Assembly (NCBI GenBank): GCA_009760885.1
Contig: CM019721.1
Location: forward strand, 24,095,974-24,159,973
Direction of reading: 5' to 3'
Origin: Achatina immaculata
Lineage: Eukaryota; Mollusca; Gastropoda; Stylommatophora; Achatinidae
Length of the DNA stretch: 64,000 nt
The notes beneath the pieces were generated by a model. That model had not been told where the DNA came from. It searched no databases and was given only the letters and a program-made list of their open reading frames with translations. Below are positions 23,876-36,195 of this stretch, one piece after another (within the stretch, counting starts at the first letter, position 1; the number at the start of each line of letters is the position of its first letter). The translations under genes were made by a program, and so were the position numbers.

Positions 23876-25227
23876 CTCTGCTATAAATCATGGATATATT
23901 TGTCCCCAAAAATGGCTCATTTTGACTTCTAAGGCAGATAATGAGCATGAAAATGTTGCCTATGTGTGGACAGTGTCCAGAATAATATCACAGAATAACT
24001 TCCCATACGACTAGCCCTGTGAATGATGCAAGGACATAATCTGCGGCAATAACAAATAATAGCCCATACTTGGGCTGCAACATTCAGTCGCTCTGTGCTT
24101 TCATAACTTAGCTCTCGTTTCCTCGTTTAACAGAGCAGTGTCCTGTCGCTGTCTCTCTCCACGTGACACAATCTTTCGCCAACAGCAGCCGGTGGGAAAA
24201 TCTCCCATAGGTGCCTCACATACACACATATTTTCTTACTTAATTTTAGTATAATTTGCTCACAAAATAACTAACAAAATAACAATTAACTATGCAAGTA
24301 ACAACACATATAGTATTTTGAAAACCGCTTCACGCAAATTTACAACAGGATCCTTTCACGTGAACGCTGTCAAGCTTAGAAGAGTGGATTTTGCTGTCTT
24401 TCAAATATACGACGTCGCCACCTCCGCCACAGCAGCGCAATAATACAGTAATGGTCGAGACAGACTTGGGTGGAACAAAAGGTCATCGAACGTTGCTCAT
24501 TCTGCAGCGACCCAGTTCGGACACATAAAACAAGGTGAGACACATAGCCCTGACGGATTCCTGATTTACGCAGATCCGACATACGTTGATCTGGACTGTA
24601 AAGAAAAAAACTTCCAAGTTGGCTACAAATCTATAGAACTTTACGAGCTTAGGGCAACAGCTTTGGGGGCTCATGTCAGGATCTGGACAGGACTGCGGGC
24701 TTCGCCCTGTCCACAGGGATCAGTCAAAGGTCACGTAAGTCTAGGACTTTCACTATCTATGATCTGGGGTATGCCAGTTGAAGGACATTTCTTCTTCTTC
24801 TTCTTCTTCTTCGAACATTCCCAGACGTTAAGCTGATGATAACCTTGGTGCCATCACTACCTTGTCGTGGTGGAAGACCTGGTGTCTCTCCAATGACCTC
24901 AAAAGTTACGCTGATGGTAGCGTAGCTACTGGACAGTTTTCTGACAGAATGAAACTATCTGCTGCTGTTGTTTTTGTTATCAGACAGAACAGTACGGTTC
25001 ATTAACGAAAGAACAAATAGAAAGAGTGAGGAAGAGGGCAAGAATGAGAAAGGCAGAAAGTAAGATGAACAGGCATACATGAAGAACATACAGGGCCCAG
25101 CATAAAGCATGGCTGCATTTTAAAAATGGAAAATAAATAAGCTCTGTACATGTTTTTCGTAAAAAAAAAAAAAAAGTGAAATGAAACTCAGAAAAGTGGG
25201 TATTTTTATTATTACTGACAATCATAT
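23876..25227. other. Unassigned stretch
   Basis: Contains a (TTC)n run at about 24791-24813 and no recognised gene. The (TTC)n could be the tail of a minus-strand retroposon but no body was matched. Confidence 0.4.
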
Positions 25228-26190
25228 TTAGGTTTTGAAAATTACGCCGGTTAGATGACCGCCATTACATTTGATACATTCAGCCAGGCGTCTGGAAAAT
25301 TCCTGCATAACACCATTTAACATGTTCAAAGGGATATTTTGAACGTAGTGTCGGATTCGATCATTTAGGTCTGTAACTGACTGTGGTTGACTAGCATACA
25401 CCGTGTTCTTGAGATACCCCCACAAAAAAGAAGTCTGCGGCCGATAAATCCGATGACCCTGCCGGCCAATGAATATCCCCAAATCAGGAAATAAGACGAT
25501 TTGGTAATGCTTGTCGCAGCATGGCCATGGACTGACGGGCTGTGTGGGCACTGCTCCATCTTGCTGAAACCATATCAGTCTCTTATTTCTATTGGCCAAG
25601 TCTAGAATGAAGTATTCAGTTAGCATCTGCACATAAAGATCACTATTAACAGTAAGAGGACGCCTGTCTTTTTCTTTAAAAAAATATGGGCCAATGACGC
25701 CGAATGACGCAACGCCACACCACACTGTTACTCGGTCACTATGGAGCGGTTTCTCATGCAGTAATTATGGACTTTCAGCTGACCAGTATCTGAAATTCTG
25801 CTTGTTTACACTTCCTGACAACTCTAAATCTGCTTCATCAGACATTATGAAGTTACTGAGCAAATTCGGATTTTCTTCGATGCGTGCTAGAAAATCGGCA
25901 GTAAAGTCAAGTCTGTTAATTTTATCCAAATCATTCAGTTGCTGCACAACTTGCAACTTGTAAGGGTGGAAATGCAGATGATTATGAATGATGCGACGTA
26001 GCGACCGATCCGACATACCAAGTGCCAAAGCATGGCTAACAGTTGATCGCCGAGGGCTACGAAGCAATGCGTTGCGGACTTCTTTATATAGTTCAGGTGT
26101 CTGTTGAGTTCTTGGACGACCAGTAGACTTGTTATTAATGCAATTAGCGGTTTCCTTAACTTTTCTGACCCACCTCGGTATCACCATCAT
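25228..26190 (-). pseudogene. Tc1/mariner-type transposase pseudogene
   Basis: Two minus-strand blocks belong together. The N-terminal block (26190 to 25765) has the GRPRTQQTPE linker, the LRSPRRSTVSHALALGMSDR helix-turn-helix and the first DDE strand (FIMSDEADLELSG). The second (25725 to 25228) has VWCGVASFGVIGPYFF, LIWFQQDGA with the second catalytic Asp, and LWGYLKNTVY. The two are separated by a frameshift near 25740, and the third acidic position (before LWGYLK) reads PQTS, so a catalytic residue appears lost. The first 40 or so residues are missing, where the neighbouring plus-strand mariner begins. Confidence 0.82.
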
Positions 26191-26221
26191 GCGTCACGTG
26201 ACCACGTGGAGCATAAACAAA

Positions 26222-26726
26222 ATGGCGTGTGCTGAAGTTTCGTTTCGTCAACGTGCTGTTATTGAGTTCCTCGTTAAAGAGGAAATCCCCGCTGCTGAAA
26301 TTCACAAAAGACTTCAACTTGCTTCTGGAGATGTATATGTGCTGGCTTTGTTAGGAGGTGGGTGAAACATTTCAAAGATGGAAACACGGGGATCCAAGAT
26401 ATGCCTCGCAGCGGTCGCCCTCGAACTGCCTCCACTGAACGCAACGTGGAAAGGGTTGACGACATCATTAAAGAAGACAGACGTGTCCCAGTTTCTGAAA
26501 TCGCCGTAAATCTTGGAACATGACACAAAGCAGTGCAGGAAGTAATTGAAACCCTAAGGTATAAAAATGTTTGTGCCAGCTGGGTCCCACAGGAGAGAAC
26601 GTCCAGAAAGCAGTGCGTCTGTGCAGTCGGTTAGCTGGAACGGAATTCTACCGGAAGGGTATTTTCAAAATTCCAGAGCGATGGGAAAAATGTGTGCTGA
26701 GAAATGGAAATTATGTTGAAAAATGA
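26222..26726 (+). pseudogene. Mariner (SETMAR-type) transposase, internally deleted
   Basis: The plus-strand start MACAEVSFRQRAVIEFLVKE is the usual mariner N-terminus. After a frameshift near 26340 come RRWVKHFKDGNTGIQDMPRS and GRPRTASTERNVERVDDIIK. A stop sits in the NLGT block (TGA at 26521). The reading then passes abruptly from CASWVPQER to the C-terminal block FYRKGIFKIPERWEKCVLRN, ending TGA at 26724. The roughly half-length size means most of the catalytic domain is deleted, so the copy could only have moved with help from another copy. Confidence 0.84.
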
Positions 26727-27999
26727 AGAAAAAGATGCAGTTTATGGTGATACATTTATATTTTCTCTATCTATAAATTCTGATTTAAAACAAAATTTTG
26801 CTCACGACTTTCGGTATGACCCTCGTACCTATTATATACATATTTGTCCCTACAGCAAGATTAGGATTGCTCCGTTTTCTATACCTACCTACCTATTCTA
26901 TATGTATTTGTCCCCACAGCAGACGCTGGCAATTTCTTTAAGCGAACAATGAACATTTTTTTTCTTTCTCCGCACATACTTCTATAGAGAACATTAAACG
27001 ACCTCAGTTCACTAAATCTATCAGCAACGCTTTCATCTCTTGGATACTTTCCCAGTCTTCTCTACCTCTGCTTATTTTCAAAACATTGCAAGGGACATAT
27101 ACAACACTACTCCTTCTACGCTTCACTGCATCCCAAACTGCCCCCCTCCCCTTTAAACAAACTGGAGGACATCACGTGACGATCAATGGTTTCAAATATC
27201 CACCACTCTATTTGTGGGGACAAGAGGTTGCGTCAACGACGCCCAGGTCCCGTCATGACGCGTGACGCAATGTGTAATGTGAAACTGGAGGATATTGACT
27301 CGAGAAGATCAAATTTTTGGCTGAAATCATCACTTCTAATGTAAGCAACATGCTCGGTAAACCACGTGTCTGGATTATCTTGCTGAACGAAACAAACCAG
27401 AATATTTACAAGAGCCTTGGTATACGATCTCCGGCTAAACCTGGGTAACCAATGACAGACACGAAACCTGTTGAACGCCATCATTTCTGTCAATAGTTTC
27501 TCTGACAAAACAATCATCATCCCAGTCTTACCTCTGTGCTTTCACGCATAATCGACTCATATCAGAAACAAACTACAGTATCACATATTTATGTGAAGGT
27601 CCTGTTCTTATGTGTAACTGGCTTCTCTGAATTTCACACAGCAAAGTGAAACAAACAATATCTAAAATATAATGATGGTCAGTGTTCCCTCTAAGCTGTG
27701 CGGCTGTGTGCACACACACACACATGCACACACACACACACAAAGTCTTGCCGAGGAGGAAAATGTATACCCCGCACAAAGAAACATAAAACTGCTACTT
27801 TTAAGTTTCTTGATGTTACTCTTTCACAACAGCGCTTAAGAAACATATGACTTACATGAGTTCGTTTTACCTATTTTCTTTGTTTTTCTATGAGAATTTT
27901 AAAGTGTACACCCTTATTTGACATTATGATGCACATTTGCTTTAAAAAAATCTTTTTTGACAACATATTTGACACGAACCTGAACATAACTGAGGAAAC
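26727..27999. other. Unassigned stretch
   Basis: A (CA)n run lies at about 27710-27742. A 95-codon minus-strand frame at 27233-27520 has ordinary amino-acid composition but no recognised motif or splice context, so it is not called as a gene. Confidence 0.4.
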
Positions 28000-28603
28000 A
28001 CTGGTGATAGTGCCTATGTTTTCCTTGTTCTATTATGCCACAGAACAACTTAGAGATATGATGATAGTGCCTATGTTTTCCTTGTTCTATTATGCCACAG
28101 AACAACTTAGAGATATGATGATAGTGCCTATGTTTTCCTTGTTCTATTATGCCACAGAACAACTTAGAGATATGATGACAATGCTCATATTTTCCTTGTT
28201 CTATCGTGCCACAGAACAACTTAGAGATATAATGACTGTACCCATATGTTTCTTGTTCTATCATGACAATGACAAACTTGGAGATATGATGACAGTACCC
28301 ACACGTTTCTTGTTCTATAATGCCAATGACAAACTTGGAGATATGATGACAGTACCCATACGTTTCTTGTTCTATCATGACAATGACAAACTTGGAGATA
28401 TTATGAGAGTACCCATACGTTTCTTGTTCTATAACGCCAATGACAAACTTGGAGATATGATGACAGTACCCATACGTTTCTTGTTCTGTCATGCCAATGA
28501 CAAACTTGGAGATATGATGACAGTACCCATACGTTTCTTGTTCTATCATGACAATGACAAACTTAGAGATATGATGATAGTACCCATATTTTCCTTGACT
28601 TGA
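28000..28603. repeat. 57-bp minisatellite, about 10 copies, open on both strands
   Basis: The unit is ACTTAGAGATATGATGATAG, TGCCTATGTTTTCCTTGTTC, TATTATGCCACAGAACA. As 57 is 19 codons, frames of more than 230 codons stay open on both strands (MFSLFYYATEQLRDM-type on plus). Left and right halves carry two subfamilies (ATGCCACAGAACAAC versus ATGACAATGACAAAC). Confidence 0.92.
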
Positions 28604-28905
28604 CAGCACATCAGCGAATGAGGATCAGGAATGCGCTTGACAGACTCTCCTTCCTCAGCCCCACAAGACGCTGGATGCCCATGTCCAAAGCTAGATAACT
28701 GGGGGCGTGTCCAGCCAAACTTGAACTACTAAACTCCAGTGAGAGACAACCGCATGTAAATAAGCTGAAACAAGCCAAACTTTAAATAAACTTCATCCTT
28801 CAACCGGTGTACAGTTTTACTGAAAGTCTGTAGCCATTCCTCTGCCAGGTGAAGACGCTGTCCTATCTGGCAGTCAGCGACTGACAGCTGCCATGTTAGT
28901 GTCAG

Positions 28906-29180
28906 GAGATGGCGACCAAGACCCTATCCTACCTCACTGCTTGTACCCCAGAAACAGGCCTAAGCCTGGCTAACGGGACAGGGATCGCCACTGTCCTCAT
29001 GGCGGCGCAGTATGCTAAAGAAGAACTGCACATCCCCCTTTACTCTTTAGCTCAAATCGGGCCGAAAATACAGTCCCACATAAACTGCTCTCAATCCGAA
29101 ACGACGCTGTGCCTCATCATCTCTACCGCATCGGCTGCACAGCTCGCAGAACCAAGAAGAAGAAGAAGAAGAAGAAGACT
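28906..29180 (+). mobile_element. Dispersed retroposon-like repeat with (GAA)n-type tail, copy 2
   Basis: Homologous to 2150-2433 and better preserved: AAGACCCTATCC, CCTGGCTAACGGGACAGG, GAAGAACTGCACATCCCC, then AACCAAGAAGAAGAAGAAGA at the tail. A plus-strand frame over it is open but shows no domain and exists only because of the repeat. Confidence 0.62.
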
Positions 29181-30144
29181 GAAAATCTGTAAGAAAAAGT
29201 CAACCTTTAGATATGCTGGATCTGGAAAATTTCACACAGAAAAAAGAAACCGGGAAAAATACCTGCAAATGTGTCAGCTTTTCCCAAGCCATAGAAAGAT
29301 GACAAGAACACGAGAAAGTGGACCAGAAACAAACAAGAGAGAGTGTCAGACAGAGAAGCTCCAAGAATGAGGACAAGAGAGACAGATCTCAAACGGGACA
29401 TCTCCGGGAAGACAGAGCAGCTAGAAGTGTCTGGGAAACCCCTCCACAGCCCCTCCATACATCAGGAAAGAAGGGAAAAAAAAGCACAAAGTTTCTACTC
29501 CCCCACTCCTGTCACCCACAGAAGACTGATAACACTCCTACTCTCAGAGACGGAGTATACAGCGATATCTTGCAACCTGAATCCTTTTACACCATCCACA
29601 GCAACAGTGTTTCTCAACCCCGGTTCCCCCAGACATCTTGAGTGGAAAAAAAAACCATAATGAAAACTCAATAAAAACAAATAACTCTCATTTTACCAGT
29701 TATTTTACCAGTTATTTACATACATCTATTGTTTGTTTGCCTTTCAGTTTCCAACATGTATAAATATAGAAGAAATTAACTAATTGCTATAAAACTAAGC
29801 TAAACTTAACAACACGCTTATAATTTTGCCCAAGACAGCTCATTTTTAGTTCTACATAAAGGGGAAAAAAAGGCCCCTATTACTGCACATAGCATAAGCC
29901 GTACCTGATGAACATGTTCTATACTATCCCTTTATTCTTCTTGTCTGTGGCCTCTACCTGATAAACTAAAAGATAAAACAATTTTTGTCTGTGTTTGTTT
30001 GTTTGTTTGCCTACGCTGGTCACTTCATTAGAATTGGTTTATTTTATGGAAAAAGGGGGGGGGGGCGGGCAGAGCATATGACGCTAAAAATGAGCGGAGG
30101 TAAATATTTTAATGCAGGGCTTCCACGGGGAAAAAAAAAAATCT
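29181..30144. other. Unassigned stretch
   Basis: Contains CAGTGTTTCTCAACCCCGG at about 29604, which resembles hAT-element ends. A G run lies near 30054. No gene recognised. Confidence 0.4.
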
Positions 30145-30509
30145 ACTGCACGGTTTCCATATAGTCAAAAATATCGCAAGGTTTCCATATAGTCAAAAAT
30201 ATCGCAAGGTTTCCATATAGTCAAAAATATCGCAAGGTTTCCATATAGTCAAAAATATCGCAAGGTTTCCATATGTGCACAAAATATTGCAAGGTTTCCA
30301 TATGTGCACAAAATATTGCAAGGTTTCCATATGTGCAAAAAATATTGCAAGGTTTCCATATGGGAAAAATATTGCCAGGTTTACAGAGGAATAAAAAATA
30401 TTGCACTGTTTTCACATGGCCAAAAAAAATAATAATACTGCAAGGTTTCCATGGGGGCAAAAAAAAAGTATTGCAAAGGTTTTCACATAGAAAAAATCGC
30501 AAGAGTTCC

Positions 30510-30512
<3 letters not shown>
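30145..30512. repeat. 28-29-bp minisatellite, about 12 copies
   Basis: The unit is GCAAGGTTTCCATATAGTCA plus AAAATATC, drifting rightward to TATGTGCACAAAATATT variants and then to poly(A)-containing forms. Confidence 0.9.
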
Positions 30513-30513
<1 letters not shown>

Positions 30514-30592
<79 letters not shown>

Positions 30593-30634
30593 CATCGCTT
30601 CATTACAAGAAGAAAACCAAATAATTCCGAACAG

Positions 30635-30694
<60 letters not shown>
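30514..30694. repeat. Adjacent (TA)n and (CT)n microsatellites
   Basis: (TA)n of about 78 bp (30514-30591) and (CT)n of about 56 bp (30638-30694) are separated by 46 bp of unique sequence. Pure runs this long are unstable. Confidence 0.95.
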
Positions 30695-30695
<1 letters not shown>

Positions 30696-31566
30696 ATTAA
30701 CAGAACATAAGTCCTGGCTTGGCTCTAAGACGCCACCATGTGATAGTAAGAAACAACTAACACAAACAAGCAACTAATCAACCGCCCGGCTTCTATCAAT
30801 ACGATACCTGATTACAACACACAAGGCTAAATTCACTTTCCCGCGTCCCGCCCCGCGCTGGACCGCCATGGCAACTCTTCATCAATCCTCCAGCTCTTCT
30901 CTCATATCACGGGACACACACCAGGCACTTGATTCCTCGCTTGTTTCGGACATATAATATTGAATTCATTTCTCCACCAGCAACGACTTTACCCTGGAAG
31001 TCTTGCTCATTTCCTGGACTGTTTATCTGGCCAAGAGAGCTAACAGTCCACAAATAAATTTCATTTGCACCGCGAATTTCAGCACAAACCCGCGCCAATT
31101 GAGGGGGATGGGCGCGCATTTCCGAGCTGTGACCATGTGCTCCATTGCTTCTTTCTCTGCTGAAAGTGGACGGAATTTAAACAGGGGACCCTCTAACCCG
31201 ACAACTAAAGCTCTGAGAGCGCGGACTTTAAGGGACATTACCAGACGCGGCCCTGCCTTCTTCTTCTGCTGATTTCAGTGAGAAAGACGCGGGTAAATTA
31301 ACAAATGGCACGACAATGCGTGAGATGAATGCAAGAGACTGGCTTTAAACTTACTGCCTCTTTTTTTTTCCTCCTCCACCCAACTATAGTTTAGTTACAC
31401 ATTTGTTTCCTTCGGTTTTTTTTTCCTTTATGTTTTTAAGATTTCTGTACATAGAAATGTACATACGTCTGTATTTACGCACTACACACACGCACACATA
31501 GTTAAAGTTAAAAGCCCTGAATAAACTTTCAAACATGACTTTTCTTTCGTAGTTTTTTCCAGTCGA
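30695..31566. other. Unassigned stretch
   Basis: No exon or element recognised on either strand. Confidence 0.4.
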
Positions 31567-32065
31567 TTAGTCACGCACACTGTCTGGTCTTTCTCAGTCT
31601 AGTCACACAATGTCTAGTCTGTGGCTATCAAGTCACACACTGTCCAGTCTTTCTCAGTCTAGTCACACATGGTCTAGTTTGTCTTTATATAGTCACACAC
31701 TGTCTAGTCTTTCTCAGTCTAGTCACACAATGTCTAGTCTGTCTCTATCTAGTCACATACTGTCTAGTATGTTTCAGACCAGTCACACAGTCTAGTCTGC
31801 TTCAGTTTAGTCACATACTGTCTAGTCTGCCTCAGTCTAGTCATACACTGTCTAGTATGTCTAAATCTAGTCACACGCAGTGTTGTCTGTTTCAGTCTAG
31901 TCACACACTGTCTAGTCTAAGTCTAGTCACACACTGTTTGTCTGTCTGTCTAGTCTGTCTAAGTTTAGTTACACACTGTCCAATCTAAGTTCAGTCACAC
32001 ACTGTCTAGTCTGTCTCAGTCTAGCCACACACTGTCTAGTCTAAGTCTAGTTATACACCGTCTAG
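31567..32065. repeat. 30-bp minisatellite, about 16 copies
   Basis: The unit is TAGTCACACACTGTCTAGTC TGTCTCAGTC, with several shortened units. Confidence 0.92.
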
Positions 32066-32861
32066 CCTGTCTCGTGGTTTGGACAGACTTTGGAAGAACG
32101 TGGTGTTGTTCTCACCCTGTGAATGCCTGGTTCTAGCACAATCTCCCTGTCACGCCCACACATCATCATCAGGATGCGCGGGACTCTCTGTTTTACTGGG
32201 CACAGTGAAAGTAAAGCTGTCGGTTCATGCACTGCTTAAGCTGATCTGGATCATCTGGTGGGATCGGAAGTGCCACGGCCCCACCTTCAAGACCCGGCTC
32301 AAAGCCAGGATCGAATCCCAGCTACTGCGGCCTTTGGCCGACCCGACTGGTGTACGAACGGGTACTCTGTGAGGTGTGTTGTGGACTTTAGTGCCCCAGC
32401 AGATGAAGAACGTCTGCCTACACGGCGTGGCACGCTGGGTTACACTACACAAGGATGAGCGATCATTATGAACAAAAATCGTACTTCATGCACAGCTCGG
32501 CCCCATAAAATACGGGACTTAATTTGGGTCTCTGTGGTTTAAGCAGACGGTACGTGAATGAATGTTGCCAGTTTGTGTGCTATATGAACGATTATTAAAG
32601 GTGAAAAGGAAAAAAATGATAATCCTGACGATGATAATGACAAGAAGAAGAAGAAGTATTAGGGGTGGAGGTGATGGAAAAAAATGCAGATTATGTATCG
32701 CGAAGAAGAAGAAGAAGAAGAAGAAGAAGACTGACTGACTGAACTGATTACTGCTGCCACGTGTCACGAGCGCCTGAGAACTTCTGAACTAAGTCTTTAT
32801 AATAATCTGAAGGTCGGTCTATTCTTGCAAGCAGCAAGTACATGAATGTCTTTAAACGTCC
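32066..32861. other. Spacer with (GAA)n run
   Basis: A (GAA)n run lies at about 32700-32731, with a shorter one at about 32641. The preceding 32079-32460 sequence has the look of a dispersed element (a TCAAGACCCGGCTCAAAGCC block) but has no second copy in the window to confirm it. Confidence 0.4.
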
Positions 32862-34345
32862 AGAGACAGACAGACATAGAGAGGTAGTGACACCGAGACA
32901 GACAGACATAGAGAGGTAGTGACACTGAGACAGACAGACACAGAGAGGTAGTGACACCGAGACAGACAGACATAGAGAGGTAGTGACACTGAGACAGACA
33001 GGCATAGAGAGGTAGTGACACCGAGACAGACAGACATAGAGAGGTAGTGACACCGAGACAGACAGACACAGAGAGGTAGTGACACCGAGACAGACAGATA
33101 TAGAGAGGTAGTGACACCGAGACAGACAGACATAGAGATAGTGACACCGAGACAGACAGACATAGAGAGGTAGTGACACCGAGACAGACAGACACAGAGA
33201 GGTAGTGACACCGAGACAGACAGACATAGAGAGGTAGTGACACCGAGACAGACAGACATAGAGAGGTAGTGACACCGAGACAGACAGACATAGAGAGGTA
33301 GTGACACCGAGACAGACAGACACAGAGAGGTAGTGACACCGAGACAGACAGACAGAGAGGTAGTGACACCGAGACAGACAGACATAGAGAGGTAGTGACA
33401 CCGAGACAGACAGACATAGAGAGGTAGTGAGACAGACAGACATAGAGAGGTAGTGACACCGAGACAGACAGACATAGAGAGGTAGTGACACCGAGACAGA
33501 CAGATATGTAGTGACACCAAGACAGACAGACATGTAGAGACACCAAGACAGACAGACATAGAGAGGTAGTGACACCGAGACAGACAGACATAGAGAGGTA
33601 GTGACACCGAGACAGACAGACATAGAGAGTAGTGACACCAAGACAGACCGACATAGAGAGGTAGTGACACCGAGACAGACAGACATAGATAGGTAGTGAC
33701 ACCAAGACAGACAGATATAGAGAGGTAGTGACACCAAGACAGGCAGACATAGAGAGGTAGTGACACCGAGACAGACAGACATAGAGAGGTAGTGACACCG
33801 AGACAGACAGACATAGAGAGTAGTGACACCAAGACAGACAGACATAGAGAGGTAGTGACACCAAAGACAGACAGACATAGAGAGGTGGTGACACCAAGAC
33901 AGACAGACATAGAGAGGTAGTGACACCAAGATAGACAGACATGTAGTGACACCAAGACAGACAGACATAGAGAGGTAGTGACACCAAGATAGACAGACAT
34001 AGAGAGGTAGTGACACCAAGACAGACAGACATGTAGTGACACCAAGACAACAGACATAGAGAGGTAGTGACACCAAGATAGACAGACATGTAGTGACACC
34101 AAGACAGACAGAAATGCAGTGGCACCAAGACAAACAGACACGTAGTGACACCAAGACAGACAGAAATGTAGTGACACCAAGACAAACAGACATGCAGTGA
34201 CACCAAGACAGACAGACATGTAGTGACACCAGGACAGACAGAAATGCAGTGACACCAAGACAAACAGACATGTAGTGACACCAAGACAGACAGAAATGTA
34301 GTGACACCAAGACAAACAGACATGTAGTGACACCAAGACAAACAG
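32862..34345. repeat. 32-bp minisatellite inside a kinesin intron, about 47 units
   Basis: The main unit is GACAGACAGACATAGAGAGG TAGTGACACCGA (32 bp). Towards the right end units shrink to about 26 bp by loss of AGAGAG. The minus strand has no stop in the unit in any frame, so three overlapping frames of roughly 500-600 codons exist (Cys/Leu/Ser/Val-rich). The array ends only about 10 bp from the splice donor of the kinesin exon at 34357. Confidence 0.95.
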
Positions 34346-34356
34346 ACAGTACTGAC

Positions 34357-34491
34357 CTTTATATAATAGACCAGGAGCTCGTTGAGGGAGGGGTCAGCGT
34401 TCAGGTTGACCAAGAAGGGTCGCCCATGCTCCACCTTGATGCCAGACGTCACCACAGACACGCCCATTTGTTCCAGAGTTTTCTGGCGCGC
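34357..34491 (-). CDS. KIF13-like kinesin-3, pre-FHA exon (last exon seen)
   Basis: This 135-bp exon encodes 45 residues starting ARQKTLEQMGVSVVTSG and ending PSLNELLVYYIK. It matches the conserved KIF13 segment between the neck/coiled-coil helix and the FHA domain. The acceptor is TCGTCCAG and the donor AAGGTCAGT on the minus strand. Both ends are phase 0, and it follows the 41319-41429 exon in frame. The next exon should open the FHA domain, but none was recognised at lower coordinates. If the donor is missed, translation runs on into the 32-bp minisatellite without a stop. Confidence 0.9.
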
Positions 34492-34777
34492 CTGGACGAC
34501 AAAGATGATGATGATGATGATGATGGTGATGATGAATGGCAGTGAAAACTGATACCAAGGGAGTAAAAGCAGACGGAGGGCATGGTTCAAGTTTATAAAA
34601 TGGCAGATAGACTAGAAGGGCATAAGTGAGTATAGATGAGTGGCTCCAAAACCTGTTCAGGCGGTTATCTCTCTTGTCTCCATAGCAACGTCCTTAGCGC
34701 CCCCTAAAAATAGTTCTCGATCACATTCCCCCCCCCCCCAATGTATAACATGTGTCTTCCCCCACTGCCACCAGAGT

Positions 34778-35033
34778 CATCATCATCAAGAGCCGTGGCT
34801 CCTGGCACTGGCTATTATCTTTCTCCAAAGTACCCGATCCTTCACGCAGGCCATCAGTTCAGTTGGTGGTCTCATCTCACACCATCTCGTCAGACTGTCC
34901 AATACCATTTCTCTCTGTTTTCCCCAGGCTTTTCTTTCCACTATTTTCCCTGTTGTTACAATATTCTCAATGCCCCCGTATTCTCATTGCATGTCCTATG
35001 AAGGCACATTATCTCTCTCGTATTTTTTTTACA

Positions 35034-35087
<54 letters not shown>

Positions 35088-35345
35088 TCTCGTACGTTCT
35101 TTGTTGATCATCTTCGCTGTCCAGGGAATTTGAAATATTCTTCAGAGAAACCACATTTCCTTGCTCGCAATGGGCTCTAGACACCTGCCTAATGTCACTG
35201 ATTCACTTCCATATAACAAGATAGGTTCAATATAGCATCTTACGACTTGTTTTCTAACATTCATTGATAAGGATGTGTTAGATAATATGTTTCTCATTCT
35301 CTGAAGTGCAGTCTTTGCTTGGCCTATTCTGTTCCCCAGGGTGTT
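34778..35345 (-). mobile_element. RTE-like LINE family B relic (in duplication copy 1)
   Basis: The minus strand shows the RMRNILSNTSLSMNVRKQVV block and a CYIEPILLYGSESVTLGR block. A (CT)n run of about 43 bp interrupts it at about 35040-35082. The 3' end is the CAT-rich (minus GAT) tail at 34778. Confidence 0.8.
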
Positions 35346-35879
35346 ACTCCCCAAAATTTGGTAACCACTGATATAGATGGAAAAAATAAGAAATGGTAAA
35401 CAGCAACTTATTCATTCTTCTACTGATAGAAAGAAAACGTCATTAAAACGATGAAACTGTTGATCAGAGAGCTATCTGTGAGGTCGGTGTGAGATCCGGC
35501 TAGCGTCTTGATGTTAATGAACGACGCTGTATACCGCGCGACTTCTCAACAAGGGATATAACCGATTTAAAACTACAAAGATTGAGTTGAGTCCCTTGCA
35601 TCATTGGTCCGGTATAGATGAAGCTTCCAGAACATGAAACAAAGAAGGCTCATTGTTGTAGATGTCTACATCCCTCTTTTCCCCAGATACTTATTCCAGA
35701 CTCTCTTAGGTTGTACTCCACACTGTCTGTCCATTACCTGTTTGTTCTTCAGTAATACTGAAGGTGTAGATCGGAGTTTGAATGTCATTTTAAATTTTCT
35801 CATTATGTTTGTGCATGTGCGTGTATGTGTGAGTAAGTAAAGTTTTACGCTGAATGTGTGAAAGATGTACCAAATTCTT
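34778..35879. repeat. 1.1-kb tandem duplication, copy 1
   Basis: The block from CATCATCATCAAGAGCCGTG to GATGTACCAAATTCTT is repeated directly at 35880-36993. By eye the copies differ at a dozen or so substitutions plus (CT)n length. Each copy carries the 3' part of a minus-strand family B LINE (about 34778-35345 here) and about 530 bp of other sequence. Confidence 0.93.
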
Positions 35880-36133
35880 CATCATCATCAAGTGCCGTGG
35901 CTCCTGGCACTGGCTATTATCTTTCTCCAGAGTACCCGATCCTTCACGCAGGCCATCAGTTCAGTTGGTGGTCTCATCTGACACCATCTCGTCAGACTGT
36001 CCAGTACCATTTCTCTCTGTTTTCCCCAGGCTTTTCTTTCCACTATTTTCCTGGTGCTACAATATTTTCAATGCCCCCGTATTCTCATTGCATGTCCTAT
36101 GAAGGCACATTATCTCTCTCGTATTTTTTTACA

Positions 36134-36195
<62 letters not shown>

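Noticed and set aside
27233..27520. 95-codon minus-strand ORF
   Set aside because: Ordinary composition but no recognised motif, homologous copy or splice context.
27914..28609. Repeat proteins on both strands
   Set aside because: 57-bp array. Mirror ORFs are explained by unit length.
28909..29370. 153-codon plus-strand ORF as a gene
   Set aside because: It overlies a dispersed (GAA)n-tailed repeat with a second copy at 2150.
32797..34590. Very long minus-strand frames (about 500-600 codons) as a gene
   Set aside because: Apart from the 45-codon kinesin exon, they are translations of a 32-bp minisatellite that is open in all three frames.
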